From Oasisia sp. SBJ-2009 (Eukaryota; Annelida; Polychaeta; Sabellida; Siboglinidae): a DNA stretch of 64,000 nt. This document shows positions 25,800-36,772 of the stretch, one piece after another (within the stretch, counting starts at the first letter, position 1; every line of letters begins with the position of its first letter). Both the position numbers and the translations under genes were made by a program. The DNA lies in contig OZ024861.1 in assembly GCA_964017155.1 (NCBI GenBank), forward strand, positions 13,638,412-13,702,411, in the 5' to 3' direction. Under the pieces are notes generated by a model. It ran no database searches, was not told the DNA's origin, and saw only the letters and a list, made by a program, of their open reading frames with translations.

Positions 25800-25868
25800 T
25801 TGGTTCTGTGATGAGGAGAATTACCGCTTGATCTACCTGATAACACATCGGCATTAACTGAGAACCAA
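25800..25868 (+). ncRNA. Box C/D snoRNA copy 6
   Basis: Appears identical in the mature region to copy 5 (same stem, boxes and guide); it starts 212 bp downstream of it. Confidence 0.9.
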
Positions 25869-26058
25869 GCAAATAATCACTGTAAACCTTATTATTAGTA
25901 AATTTGAAGAAAACATTAAATTGCTTTGGGACCTTCCACAGAACTAGACTCTTCAGAATTTTCAGTGGACTATAATGTATAAAATTAGTTCGTCTTATAA
26001 GATTACTAGGGTCAATGTTTTAAAAACAGTAACAGTTGTGTGAATATTACAGTATAAA

Positions 26059-26127
26059 TTGGTTCTGTGATGAGGAGAATTACCGCTTGATCTACCTGAT
26101 AACACATCGGCATTAACTGAGAACCAA
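26059..26127 (+). ncRNA. Box C/D snoRNA copy 7
   Basis: Main type, appears identical to copies 5 and 6 over the mature region. The following spacer is enlarged by about 290 bp of foreign AT-rich DNA (about 26275-26560). Confidence 0.9.
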
Positions 26128-26565
26128 ATGAATTATTGCTGTAAACTTATTAGTAAATTTGAAGAAAAAATGAATTTGCATACTGTTCAGAATTTGTAGT
26201 CGTCTATGTGTATTTAGTCTTGAAAGATGACTAGGCCCAGTGTTTTAACAAGAATACAAATTTGTGAATATTATAATAATTATTATAAAGCTTTATTGCC
26301 ATATTCAACGTGTAAAAATTACATGATAAATTGGAATGTAGTCTGGCGTTGACTTACATAGTGCCTAAATATACAGTAAAATAGAATATGGCAAACAAAT
26401 ATAAAATATAGATATAAAATATACATTGTACATGATATGTTCTTTAAAATAAAATATTTTAATATAGTAAATAACTAAAGACAACATTAAAATAATAGAT
26501 TATCTATTTAACAATAATTGTGGTGTAAATTAGTTAATAAAATAAATAAATAATAAAAAAATACG

Positions 26566-26634
26566 TTGGTTCTGTGATGAGGAGAATTACCGCTTGATCT
26601 ATATGATAACACATCGGCATTAACTGAGAACCAA
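26566..26634 (+). ncRNA. Box C/D snoRNA copy 8
   Basis: Main type; differs from its neighbours only between D' and C' (CTATATGATAAC instead of CTACCTGATAAC). Stem, C box, guide and D box are intact. Confidence 0.9.
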
Positions 26635-26795
26635 ATGAATTATTGCTGTAAAGTTATTAGTAAATTATTAGTAAAAGAAAGAAATGAATTTGCATACTCT
26701 TCAGAATTGTTAGTTGTCTATGTGTATTTAGTCTTGAAAGATTACTAGGGCCAGTGTTTTAAAAGAATACAATTATGTGAATATTACAGTATACG

Positions 26796-26864
26796 TTGGT
26801 TCTGTGATGAGGAGAATTACCGCTTGATCTACCTGATAACACATCGGCATTAACTGAGAACCAA
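26796..26864 (+). ncRNA. Box C/D snoRNA copy 9
   Basis: Main type with all elements intact; starts 230 bp after copy 8. Confidence 0.9.
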
Positions 26865-27008
26865 ATGAATTATTGCTGTAAATTTGAAGAAAAAAATGAA
26901 TTTGCATACTCTTCAGAATTGTTAGTTGTCTATGTGTATTTAGTCTTGAAAGATTACTAGGGCCAGTGTTTTAAAAAGAATACAAATTTGTGAATATTGC
27001 AACATACG

Positions 27009-27077
27009 TTGGTTCTGTGATGAGGAGAATTACCGCTTGATCTACCTGATAACACATCGGCATTAACTGAGAACCAA
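27009..27077 (+). ncRNA. Box C/D snoRNA copy 10
   Basis: Main type with all elements intact; starts 213 bp after copy 9. Confidence 0.9.
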
Positions 27078-27221
27078 ATGAATTATTGCTGTAAATTTGA
27101 AGAAGAAAATGAATTTGCATACTCTTCAGAATTTGTAGTCGTCTATGTATATTTAGTCTTGAAAGATTACTAGGGCCAGTGTTTTAAAAAGAATACAATT
27201 ATGTGAATATTACAGTATACG

Positions 27222-27290
27222 TTGGTTCTGTGATGAGGAGAATTACCGCTTGATCTACCTGATAACACATCGGCATTAACTGAGAACCAA
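27222..27290 (+). ncRNA. Box C/D snoRNA copy 11
   Basis: Main type with all elements intact; starts 213 bp after copy 10. Confidence 0.9.
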
Positions 27291-27435
27291 ATGAATTATT
27301 GCTGTAAATTTGAAGAAGAAAATGAATTTGCATACTCTTCAGAATTTGTTAGTTGTCTATGTATATTTAGTCTTGAAAGATTACTAGGGCCAGTGTTTTA
27401 AAAAGAATACAATTATGTGAATATTACAGTATACG

Positions 27436-27504
27436 TTGGTTCTGTGATGAGGAGAATTACCGCTTGATCTACCTGATAACACATCGGCATTAACTGAGAA
27501 CCAA
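27436..27504 (+). ncRNA. Box C/D snoRNA copy 12
   Basis: Main type with all elements intact. Last copy in the big intron: its 3' spacer is unrelated to the array spacer and leads to the acceptor at 27636. Confidence 0.9.
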
Positions 27505-27810
27505 CTTGTGATTAAGAGACTTCAAAGTAGACTGTTGTGCACTGTAAATTAGGCTGGTACTAATTTATGAGGAATTCTGAAACCTTATTCTGTCTTTTGA
27601 CTTGAAGGTGTAATTTGGGTGATTGTCTGTCTGCAGATAGTTGATGTCTGCCGAGGATCTCAACAATGGAAGAAGAGCCAGCGTATGAAGAGCAAAGTCG
27701 GCCGTTGTCTGCAGGTCAGTTTTCAATATAATATCTACTACTACTAAACAAATTGATATGCTTGTTTAGACTTCAGGTCAGTTGTCAAGGCATTCAAATG
27801 TCTTGAAATG

Positions 27811-27883
27811 GTGTGGTTCTAGGATGATCAGAATTACCGGTTGATTGTCATGAAATTATATCGGCACTAACTGAGGACCACAC
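27811..27883 (+). ncRNA. Box C/D snoRNA copy 13
   Basis: Stem GTGTGGT/ACCACAC, C-like AGGATGA, guide AGAATTACCGG before TTGA, D box CTGA. Same subtype as copies 1 and 3. In the last intron (27715-28438). Confidence 0.78.
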
Positions 27884-28123
27884 AGCTAAAATAAGCAGCT
27901 ATATTATTCCAAAAATAAACTATCTACTGCAGACATTGCTATGTATGTAATATAATGTTTATGAATTTGTTGATGACTAACTAATTTCTGTAGTATGTTG
28001 TTTATATTTTGGTTTGACATTTTAGCGATTGGTTTTCAAATCAGCATTGTGGATGTTTTTTTAAATACTTGGTTTATTTTTATAAAAACAGCCATTATTT
28101 TAGTACGAGTATACTACATTACT

Positions 28124-28193
28124 GCTGGTTCTATGATGTGTAGAATTACGGTGTGATCTTATGAAAATAAATTGGCACTAACTGACAACTGCT
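28124..28193 (+). pseudogene. Box C/D snoRNA copy 14, decayed
   Basis: C box ATGATGT, guide reduced to GAATTACGG with one base lost from the 18S match, TTGGCACTAACTGA at the 3' side, and a poor terminal stem. Probably a dying copy. It shares the last intron with copy 13. Confidence 0.6.
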
Positions 28194-28486
28194 GCTGTTA
28201 CAAAAAATACTGGTCTGTAAACATTGTGTTTTCCGAAATTCAGTCCATACGCATTGTTTAAACACATATTCCAAAACATCTCCTGAGTTTGTCTGTTGGT
28301 ATTGCAGTCTTCTGCTCAGCACTGTTTTGGAACATGTGATTAGTGCCTAAATATATCCAACATTTACTACAGAATGTATGTGGAAATATTGTATTTATAT
28401 ATTGGATGTTGATAATGAACCAACATATTGTTTTGCAGGCATGGAAGGTGACGACCCTGACTTGGTGGAACAAGTTTGACTGTGAA

Positions 28487-28864
28487 GACTGTGAGGAGAG
28501 AGGCCAAGCGACACAGGAAGAGGAACAAGACTGTGAGGAGAGAGGCCAAGCGACACAGGAAGAGGAATAAGACTGTGAGGAGAGAGGCCAAGCGACACAG
28601 GAAGAGGAACAAGACTGTGAGGAGAGAGGCCAAGCGACACAGGAAGAGGAACAAGACTGTGAGGAGAGAGGCCAAGCGACACAGGAAGAGGAACAAGACT
28701 GTGAGGAGAGAGGCCAAGCGACACAGGAAGAGGAACAAGACTGTGAGGAGAGAGGCCAAGCGACACAGGAAGAGGAACAAGACTGTGAGGAGAGAGGCCA
28801 AGCGACACAGGAAGAGGAACAAGACTGTGAGGAGAGAGGCCAAGCACCACAGGAAGAGGAACAA
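28487..28864 (+). repeat. Nine 42-bp tandem repeats in the last exon of the host transcript
   Basis: Unit GACTGTGAGGAGAGAGGCCA..., exactly 9 x 42 bp, with only scattered changes (AATAAG once, CACCAC once). The unit length is divisible by three, so it leaves several frames open: one would read KTVRREAKRHRKRN, another EERGQATQEEEQDC. No ATG opens the basic frame, and a TGA closes it just upstream. I treat it as untranslated. Confidence 0.9.
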
Positions 28865-28947
28865 GAATGTTGCTAGTGGACAGGCCATTTATGTGACGTA
28901 ATGGCATTGAAGTTGTGACACTCATGCAACCACAATTTGATTGTGAA

Positions 28948-28953
28948 AATAAA
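28948..28953 (+). terminator. Polyadenylation signal of the snoRNA host transcript
   Basis: AATAAA about 85 bp after the end of the 42-bp array, followed by a TGTT-rich stretch. Confidence 0.65.
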
Positions 28954-29070
28954 CCCTTGTTGCCTGCCAATTTGTTTTCTGTTCTCTTATTGCATAGTGC
29001 CGTGATAATAAGCCATATAAGTCTTAAGAAAACAAGGTTGGGTGCAGGAAGTCCATTTTCTTCATGTTAA

Positions 29071-29283
29071 AAGATAGGACTTTGTTTTTGGTTGTAGCAA
29101 TTGGACATATAGCTATATTTTCCTAAGGATAATTGTAAGCAAAGATAGGACTTTGTTTTTGGTTGTAGCAATTGGACATATAGCTATATTTTCCTAAGGA
29201 TAATTGTAAGCAAAGATAGGACTTTGTTTTTGGTTGTAGCAATTGGACATATAGCTATATTTTCCTAAGGTTAATTGTAAGCA
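29071..29283. repeat. Three tandem 71-bp units
   Basis: AAGATAGGACTTTGTTTTTG recurs at 29071, 29142 and 29213, with almost no divergence (GGATAA/GGTTAA). Confidence 0.9.
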
Positions 29284-29879
29284 GAAGCAGTGTGACATTG
29301 CCATGCCAGTAAGAATGATCACGGAAATATGTGCTGTCTATATTCTGGTGGATTATCTTTATTCTGGTGGGTTGTATATTTTGGTGTGTTATCGTTCTTC
29401 TGGTGGGCTGTGTGTATTCTAGTGAGCAATCTTAATTCTCTTGCTATCGCTCGCTCGCTTTCTCTCTCTCCCTCTTGCTCTTTTTCTCGCTCTGTCTCCC
29501 TTCATGGGAATCACCACCTCTTCTCCACCAATCACGTCTCTCGCTCCCCTCTAATCCAACCAAACATGATATATGTTAGATGGAAGACTCCAACGTTCCT
29601 ATAATAGCAGTCTTTGAAGTATGACAACTCCCATGCCTTGATATCATCGCCACTGCAGTCCTCGGCATATTCTACGCTGACCTCAAGAAGAATTATTACA
29701 GTTGCACTTAACTTGATGACCTGGCAGAACTCTGATGATGGTCAGATAATACTGCCAGCAAGACACATTTTATCTGCAACAGACATTGATAGTTGACCGG
29801 GTTTTTATCGAATCACAAATTTTGAATAACCTGAATACAACTGAGTCTTTGGTAAAGTAAACCGGTAGACCTAAGTACT

Positions 29880-30614
29880 GCCGTCGCACGCAGGCACGCA
29901 GGCACACACGCCACACACGCCACACACGCACACACATTAAATTACAAAATATGTAATGGTGTGACAGAACCTATCTAAACACGAAATAACGTCGACAAGT
30001 TTATTCAAGATTATTGGATTAGAAACATGTACTAAACAGACGACGCATTCGAGAACACAATCCATGTGACAGCATTGTTCACGTACGTAGACAATAACTA
30101 CACGAACACACACGTGCGCGCACGCACAAACACGCAGAGAGGCACGCACACATGACACGCACCACACACAAGCACACAAACCACGCACGCACACGCACGC
30201 ACGCACACACTACATTAAATTAAATTACGAAATCTGTAATGGCGTGACAGAACGTATTTAAACACAAAATAACGTCGACAACTTTATTCAAGGTTATAAG
30301 AGTAGAAACGTGTACTAAACAGACGACGCATTCGAGATCACAATCCATGTGACAGCATTGTTCACGTACGTAGACAATGACGACACGAACACACACACAC
30401 GCGCGCACACGCGCGCACACACACACACCACACACACATGCAGACAAACTACTCCACACCACACACCACACACCACCCCCACACACACACGCACACGCAC
30501 ACCACACCACACCACACCACACCACACCACACCACACCACACCACACCACACCACACCACACCACACCACACCACACCACAACACACGGAGGTAGGCACG
30601 CACGCACACACGCA

Positions 30615-30646
<32 letters not shown>

Positions 30647-30995
30647 CACACGCACACACCCCTACACACACGCACCCCTACACACACGCGCACGCACACG
30701 CACACGCACACGCACACGCACACACACACACACACACACACATTAAATTACGAAATATGTAATGGTGTGACTGACAGAACGTATCTAAACACAAAATAAC
30801 GTTGACAACTTTATTCAAGGTAATAGGAGTAGAAACGTGTACTAAACAGACGACGCATTCGAGATCACAATCCATGTGACAGCATTGTTCACGTACGTAG
30901 ACAATAACTACACGAACACACACACACGCTCACGCGCACGCGCACACAATCGCACACGCGCGCACGCGCGCACAAACACACACGCGCGCGCCTAG
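29880..30995. repeat. CA-rich satellite interspersed with three copies of a ~180-bp unit
   Basis: Long alternating purine-pyrimidine tracts (ACAC, ACGC, CGCG) and an ACACC array (about 30500-30590) separate three copies of a unique unit beginning ATTAAATTAC and containing TTCACGTACGTAGACAAT. The copies lie at about 29936-30115, 30223-30390 and 30743-30920. The open frames here are Thr-His or Cys-Val repeats and not genes. Confidence 0.85.
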
Positions 30996-31499
30996 TTTTT
31001 AGACTGAACTTGACCTCTCTGTTGAAACGTTACATTGTTTCAGCTAGCGTCTCTCAGAAATAGGTTGCACGTGTACCCTCACCTCTGCCACACAAATCAC
31101 GGTTATATTTTTCCAGATGTTAAATAATATCCGGGTGACTTTTCTGCTCATATGCGACACATGTAAAATTATAAATTGTACAGCGAAACGCAATGCATTC
31201 ATATGATTGTATCACTATCATGATACTATGGGCTTTCGTCAACTGTCATATGGTGATTATTATGGAGAGTTGCTTAAAAATGCTTTCAATACATTAACAG
31301 CTAGGCAGTAGCTATTAATTTGGAAGGAAGAATAGCCTACTGGGGGACTATTCGTCCGGATACGGCCAATGTTTGCTTATATATGCGCTATTTGACCAGA
31401 TACATACAGCCAAATAGCCCGACATCGCGCTATTTGATATCGTTAGTCCGCACATACACACTAAAGATGTTTATAATATGAGATTCGGCGTTATATATA

Positions 31500-32331
31500 A
31501 TTGATACGGAGTATGATCTTTTGAGTGATTTTGTCTCATACCAGTCATATGTTTCTTCAGTGGTACGTTTCTCGAGTTGGTGCAGTAACAATTTTCTATA
31601 TCTGAATGTTTCCAAAACCAAAGAAATGTGCATTGACTTCCGTCGAAATAGAACTGTCAATAGTCCTATTGTCATCAACGGTGAACCTGTGGAACAGGTT
31701 GATTCTTTCAAGTTCCTCGGTGTTATCTTAGATGAAAAATTGTCATTTACAAATCATGTTACAGCCGTGCAGAAAAAGTCTCAGCAGCGACTGCACGTTC
31801 TTCGAAAGTTACGAACTTTCTACGTTGATCCACTACTTCTTCTACGTCTTTACCGTAGCATAATTGAACCTCTCATAACCTACTGCAGCATTTGTTACTA
31901 CCCTGCTCTTTCGGTGAAAAACCGTAACAGGCTTCTGAAAATCTCACACGTTTCCGCCAAGATCATTGGCTTGCCTACACCAATGCTCTCCGAAATAATT
32001 GACCATGCAATTTTGAAGAAAGCTCGTGCTGTCGCTACTGAGTCTGATCACCCGCTCTCTACGTTCTTCCATGCACTTCCGTCTCGAAGGAGATACCGTT
32101 GTATAAAATGTAAAACATCTCGCTATAGCAGGAGTTTTGTGCCTGTGGCCATTAGAATGTTGAATGCTAAATGATTCATATTGCTGTCAACCGGTTGAAC
32201 TGTTCTAGCTTATAGTGGATACATCTGGAATTCATTTTGTTGTGACCATCCCACATATTGTAGATCATGAGTTGTACAATGCATATCCTTTTTAAGGACA
32301 ATAAAGTGATTGATTGATTGATTGATTGATA
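31500..32331 (+). mobile_element. 5'-truncated non-LTR retrotransposon (CR1/L2/Rex-like 3' end)
   Basis: Contains the C-terminal part of a reverse transcriptase ORF followed by a short 3' UTR and a terminal (ATTG)n tail at about 32310-32331, the usual end of CR1/L2/Rex-type elements. Upstream sequence is unrelated, so the copy is truncated, as is normal for LINE insertions. Confidence 0.8.
31521..32174 (+). pseudogene. Reverse transcriptase C-terminal fragment
   Basis: 217 open codons. It shows the typical post-catalytic RT region: WCSNNFLYLNVSKTKEM, then FKFLGVILDEKLSF, then HVLRKLRTF and YRSIIEPLITYCSICYY, ending FVPVAIRMLNAK. This is the thumb and C-terminal segment of CR1/L2/Rex-like RTs. 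The catalytic YADD box and everything upstream are missing, so it cannot encode an active enzyme. The open frame has stayed intact, which points to a fairly recent insertion. Confidence 0.85.
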
Positions 32332-33763
32332 TAATTAACGTACAATAGACAGTAACTAATGACAACGACTGACCCACGCATGCGCAGAAACGACAACCGG
32401 ATACCTTTTAACGTCCGAAAAAATGTTAACGTTACAACGCAACAAAATACTAACGTGTGGCGAGGCAGAGTTGTTGGACGGTTAAGCTTTCGTGTTTATA
32501 AAACGTTAATAACACGTTAACAGAACAGCAACAACTAAGCCGACATATGACTTTAATCGACATCATATTTCCCCGCCCTACCCTAATATTATATAAAACC
32601 AAAACGACCAAGGTCGTTATTATCGCATGCGTTCATATAACATGCAAACGAATAAGAATGTTACTTCAGCTGTATCATGTTTATGTTTGCGTCTAGATTA
32701 TATAAAAAACAATTAAATAAACAACAGCGGCACCCAACCCGCGGAAAACTAGGAATGTCGCCCTGGTGGTAAAACGTCGAACTAACCAAACCTGTCGCCA
32801 TATTGTGCGAAGACGAGGTTTGCTGATGTCGAGGTTTGTGACTCGTTTTGACCATTTCCCTCTTGTTTTTAAAAGATGCGTTTGCGTGTTCATGTTCTTC
32901 GTTGCTACCAATACTTTTACGGACAACCTTACGTTATTTGAAACAATGATGCTGCATACAGCAGTAAAACCCCCTAATCCGTGTCGTTTGTTGCCGGATG
33001 CTGCCATTTTTATTTCCAGATATTTGTAATAATGTTGAGTTGCTCAGACGCGGCGAGCTTTGCCTTTGAAGTTTGACATGAGTTCGCTACTCCGCTTGGT
33101 CCATAAAAAATGGTCCATATTTACCATAGTCACAAATACGAATATGTCCTCTGCTCTTTCATGTTTTACTGCTCAATATTCATCTTGATTTATTAGCAGC
33201 TTTCTGACGTATTCAACAACATGAAAATGTCGGTGTTGTTTCGGTGTGGCAATAATGGGTAGTTGGAGTAAGAGTAAAAGTAAGAGTTACTTTATTCGCA
33301 ACGCAACATGTACAAGAACAACATAACTCATAAGCAAAATAATAAATTGTCAGTGTGTTGCACTGCATGGCTGTCACTTGGCTAAAAGCCGTCTTCCAGT
33401 GACACGATCATCATTGAAAATAACCATCATTACTATAGATATACAATACACACCTGTGGTATTACAACACAATACAATAGGAGAATTATTAAAATAAAAT
33501 TGCTCATAATGTTAGACATCACCAAGATTGTACTAATAAGATGAATATATAAAGTATACATGTTTGTCACTGTTTCTGATGATATCTGAGACGCTTGAAC
33601 CAAATACAATGTAAATTAGGTAATCGACATTTTGGTAAAACTTCTGAAAATAATCCAGCAGCCATATCAGGAAGTAGCCTGTTGAGATGTCAATCAGTTA
33701 AACCATTGATAAATTAGGATGGTCCAGACATGGAACTTGCCTCTGAAGGGAACATGGCATCCA

Positions 33764-34440
33764 AATGAATCCGGGACAAAACCCCCATGGACAAAAAATC
33801 CTTCATACACAACTCCATCAGGACATAAGCTCCTTCCGGACATAAACCCCTCGGACAAAACCCCCTCGTCATAGATACTAGCCTCAAGAATTATAAAAAT
33901 AATTACACTTAACCTGGCTTGTATGTATGTGCATACTATATATCTAAATGTGACTCTGATATGCGAAATATTTCATGTGACATCCCACAGGGTTCAATAT
34001 TGGGTCCCAAACTATTTATTCTATATATTAATGATATGCATGTGTAACATAGCTAATCTAGTAAAATTCATTCTCTGCAGATGATACTAACATTTGTTAA
34101 CGGTTGACTAAATGAAACAATTTGTTGTGTATTGGAAAAAATTATGCGTATAGTTTGGAGTAAATAAATTAACTGTGATTGAACATAGCCATTTCTCAGA
34201 CACTAACCGGAATCGGCCACAGCATTTGGTGGAAATAAACAGTCTGCATGAATGGAACTAGAAGGTTGATGTTTGCAATAGAAATAAAAATAAACTACTT
34301 ATTTGTTTAAGCATTCTTGAGTTTGATATCACGGATGAGGGGGTTTTGTCCCTCGAAGGGTTTATGTCCGGAAAGGGCTTATGTCTAAAGGGAAATATGT
34401 ATGAAGGGGGTTTTGTCCCTCGAGGGGTTATTATCCGAGG
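33764..34440. mobile_element. Foldback element with GGGACAAAACCCCC arms
   Basis: The left arm (33764-33875, GGGACAAAACCCCC ... GGACATAAACCCCTCGGAC) is matched in reverse complement by 34334-34440 (GAGGGGGTTTTGTCCCTCGA ... TTTATGTCC). The arms are themselves built from repeated motifs. An RT relic lies between them. Confidence 0.65.
33920..34043 (+). pseudogene. RT palm-domain relic
   Basis: A short frame reads DIPQGSILGPKLFILYINDM, the highly conserved RT motif preceding the catalytic loop, and then stops. Only this block is recognisable. It is independent of the LINE fragment at 31.5 kb. Confidence 0.75.
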
Positions 34441-35343
34441 GTAATGTAAATCTAGATATCGTGATCACTTCAATTTAGAGTAGATGATAACAGACAAACA
34501 TTGTCTTAAAACCATATGGATAGTGTTGCAATGTTTTTTGACACATTGACCCAAGAAACCCGCTAAAAATCTTGGGAGTAATCCATAAAATTGGTTCCAA
34601 ATATAAGTACACATGTATGCAACATATACACAAAACACACTTATGCTGCATTCACATAATTTTGTGTTTCTTATCATCTCATGGATAAACATAGAAACTG
34701 CCAATTGGGTGATTATGGTGAACAGAATAGGCAGTGACTATGAGACACCAAAACTTATTCCATTCAATAAATAGATCAAAGGATTTCAGGGCCTTTTGAC
34801 CTGTTTTCACCGAAATGAAACTAAAACTACTCTTCAAACAGTAAGTAATTTTATTACTTTTTGTCACCCCGTTCAAATTTGTCTTATTCGGTTTAATTTT
34901 CTGCACAGTTTGTTGGTGATGTCGTTGAAATACGGGCTATTGGCATTAAACATGGAATGGGTCTACATGTGGGTAACAGTGGGTTGTTGTTCCAAGCAGT
35001 CTTTGAAAATGAAATTGCAATCATGGCATGTAAAAGTTTTGTGTCTGTGACTGTTGGGTGCATATAATAATCATACCATATATAAACTTGCTGCTGGATG
35101 TACACAGGAATTTTGCAAACTTTTTTGAGTTATTTCAAATGCTTTTTATTTTTTTTATGGTAATTACATTTTTGGATGTCACAGTAAAAAATCTATTTTA
35201 TCTACAAATATGTTGTATAACTTGGTATACAGTGAACCCATGTTTCAATGTTAGCTTGCTTAAACCTGCAAAACACACACCCATTAATATAATGTAACTT
35301 TGAACATTTGTGATGTTCAAATAGCAATAACTAAACAATTTAA

Positions 35344-36625
35344 AGGAACATGCAACCCAAAAAGTAAAAATTGCTTAAACCATTAAACAATGTTCATTGA
35401 ATCATATCCCATATTTTGTTATTTTTTTCTGAAATGATTTGTTAACTTTTAAGGATAAATAGTGAACCTCCCTGGAGGCTGACATTTTGGACATTTCGGC
35501 TGTGGTCGTGTGACGTCACAGATCCACCACCGCTAGCGCCTCGGGTGGGCAAAACAAAACGAATTCTTCACGTACCCACTGAGTCTGAGATATATTCATC
35601 CATTTAATTAGTTACAGAGCGTTAGTTATAAAAAAAACGCCGTCCCTTGTAATATAAACATTCATAAAGAATAGGATAAAGAATAATGATGCTCAAGTAG
35701 AGACTGCAACAAAGGAAATCGCGCAATCCATTTTGGACTTTGTTGGTTCGACGGAGCTTAATAACTTTTATTATCGCCCACTTTCATATGTAAACAAATC
35801 GTTTATCCAACTAATTATTCCAGTCGACCGTCGCGCAATGAATATTTTACTAATCATTGATTTTTATTATAATAAAGGAAATGCATTGAATGATATTCTA
35901 GTACCCCATATATAGTATTTGCATACATTAAATTCGTCCCTTTAGCGAGACCCTTCTTCGCGTGCAACACCGACCCTTCGCTTCGGCCCCGAACTTTTCG
36001 TTCTGTGCACAAATTCAGTGGGGACAGTAGCTTCGTTCAACAGTCGTCTTTCACCCAATCCCGGCAACCTGTGTTCCATATCAACGGTGACATGGTCCTG
36101 GCAAACCATTTTCCGGTTGAAATTCAATGTTTCCACTGTATGACTCGTACCTATATTGTGGAGCCATTTGATCGCCAACTTGCCCTTCGACGGCGGGCTT
36201 CGTAGATAATTTATTGGCATTTGGACAAATCTCTTTCCTTTCACGGACTCTTCTCCTGCCTTCTTTTGACATCCGCATGCTTGATATTCAAGCATTTCAT
36301 TATCACAAGACTCATAAAACAACTCGATTCACGTCGCTATGCTAGTGTTTACATATTACGCTACGCCTATATCGCTGAGGTGGTGGACCGCCTACGTCAC
36401 ACTCACGCATTCTCTCGCGTTAATCTCCGTGAGTTCCCCGTGAAATGGGCAACAATGGCAGCGCCCATGGTCAGTGAAAATGCACGTTTCAAGATTAATT
36501 TTATGATGTATAACATTCTTACAAAATTAAACAAAAAATACACGTGTTACAATATTCTATCATGAATGGTATGTGGGAATTGGGGGGATTTTAACGCATT
36601 TTCAATACTATGGTTGCATGTTCCT
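35344..36625 (-). mobile_element. TTAA-flanked TIR element with a THAP-domain relic (Kolobok-like)
   Basis: Inverted ends AGGAACATGCAACC / GGTTGCATGTTCCT, both followed outward by TTAA (35340-35343 and 36626-36629), enclosing 1282 bp. TTAA target sites together with a THAP-type transposase are the hallmarks of the Kolobok superfamily. The THAP relic is on the minus strand. No catalytic transposase region was seen, so the copy is an internally deleted or decayed one. Confidence 0.72.
35942..36322 (-). pseudogene. THAP zinc-finger domain relic
   Basis: 126 codons. The pattern Cys16/18 ... KWLHNIG (52-58) ... C74-QD-H77 ... VPTEF corresponds to the THAP fold: CxxC, invariant W, CxxH and the final AVPTxF box. 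The first Cys pair has unusual spacing and the fold is probably impaired. It ends without a transposase domain. Confidence 0.6.
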
Positions 36626-36772
36626 TTAACGAATTATTACATATTCAGTGATACATTTGTAATAATGCCTGAAATATTAACCCACATTCTAAAAGGCTGG
36701 CAACATTCACCTGATTCAGCACCATTGATTTCTCTTTAGCTATCCATCATTGGAGCCATGAATGCTATATTT

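Larger units (their letters stand above)
21600..28975 (+). ncRNA. Spliced, apparently non-coding snoRNA host transcript
   Basis: Exons supported by splice sites: first exon ending 21800 (CCCAG|GTATGT), 23935-24014, 24318-24361, 24787-24856, 27637-27714, and a last exon from 28439 with AATAAA at 28948-28953. No reading frame runs across the exons. The best ATG in the first exon (21687) gives only 25 codons (MPGLVYPRKE...). The introns carry fourteen copies of one box C/D snoRNA, so this looks like a UHG/GAS5-type host whose intron content matters more than its exons. The last exon contains nine perfect-length 42-bp repeats. The start of transcription is approximate: an inverted CCAAT (ATTGG) near 21569 may belong to the promoter. 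Further small exons between 21801 and 23934 are possible. Confidence 0.7.

Noticed and set aside
25588..27504. Regular repeats with similar spacing, resembling a CRISPR array
   Set aside because: The repeats are ~69 bp with box C/D features, the spacers are themselves repeated, and the genome is animal.
28476..28901. 141-codon open frame of basic KTVRREAKRHRKRN repeats
   Set aside because: It opens with TTG, has a stop in frame just upstream (28449) and no link to upstream exons; it is a by-product of a 42-bp repeat.
30220..30762. Long Thr-His or Cys-Val open frames
   Set aside because: Pure CA/GT repeat translations.
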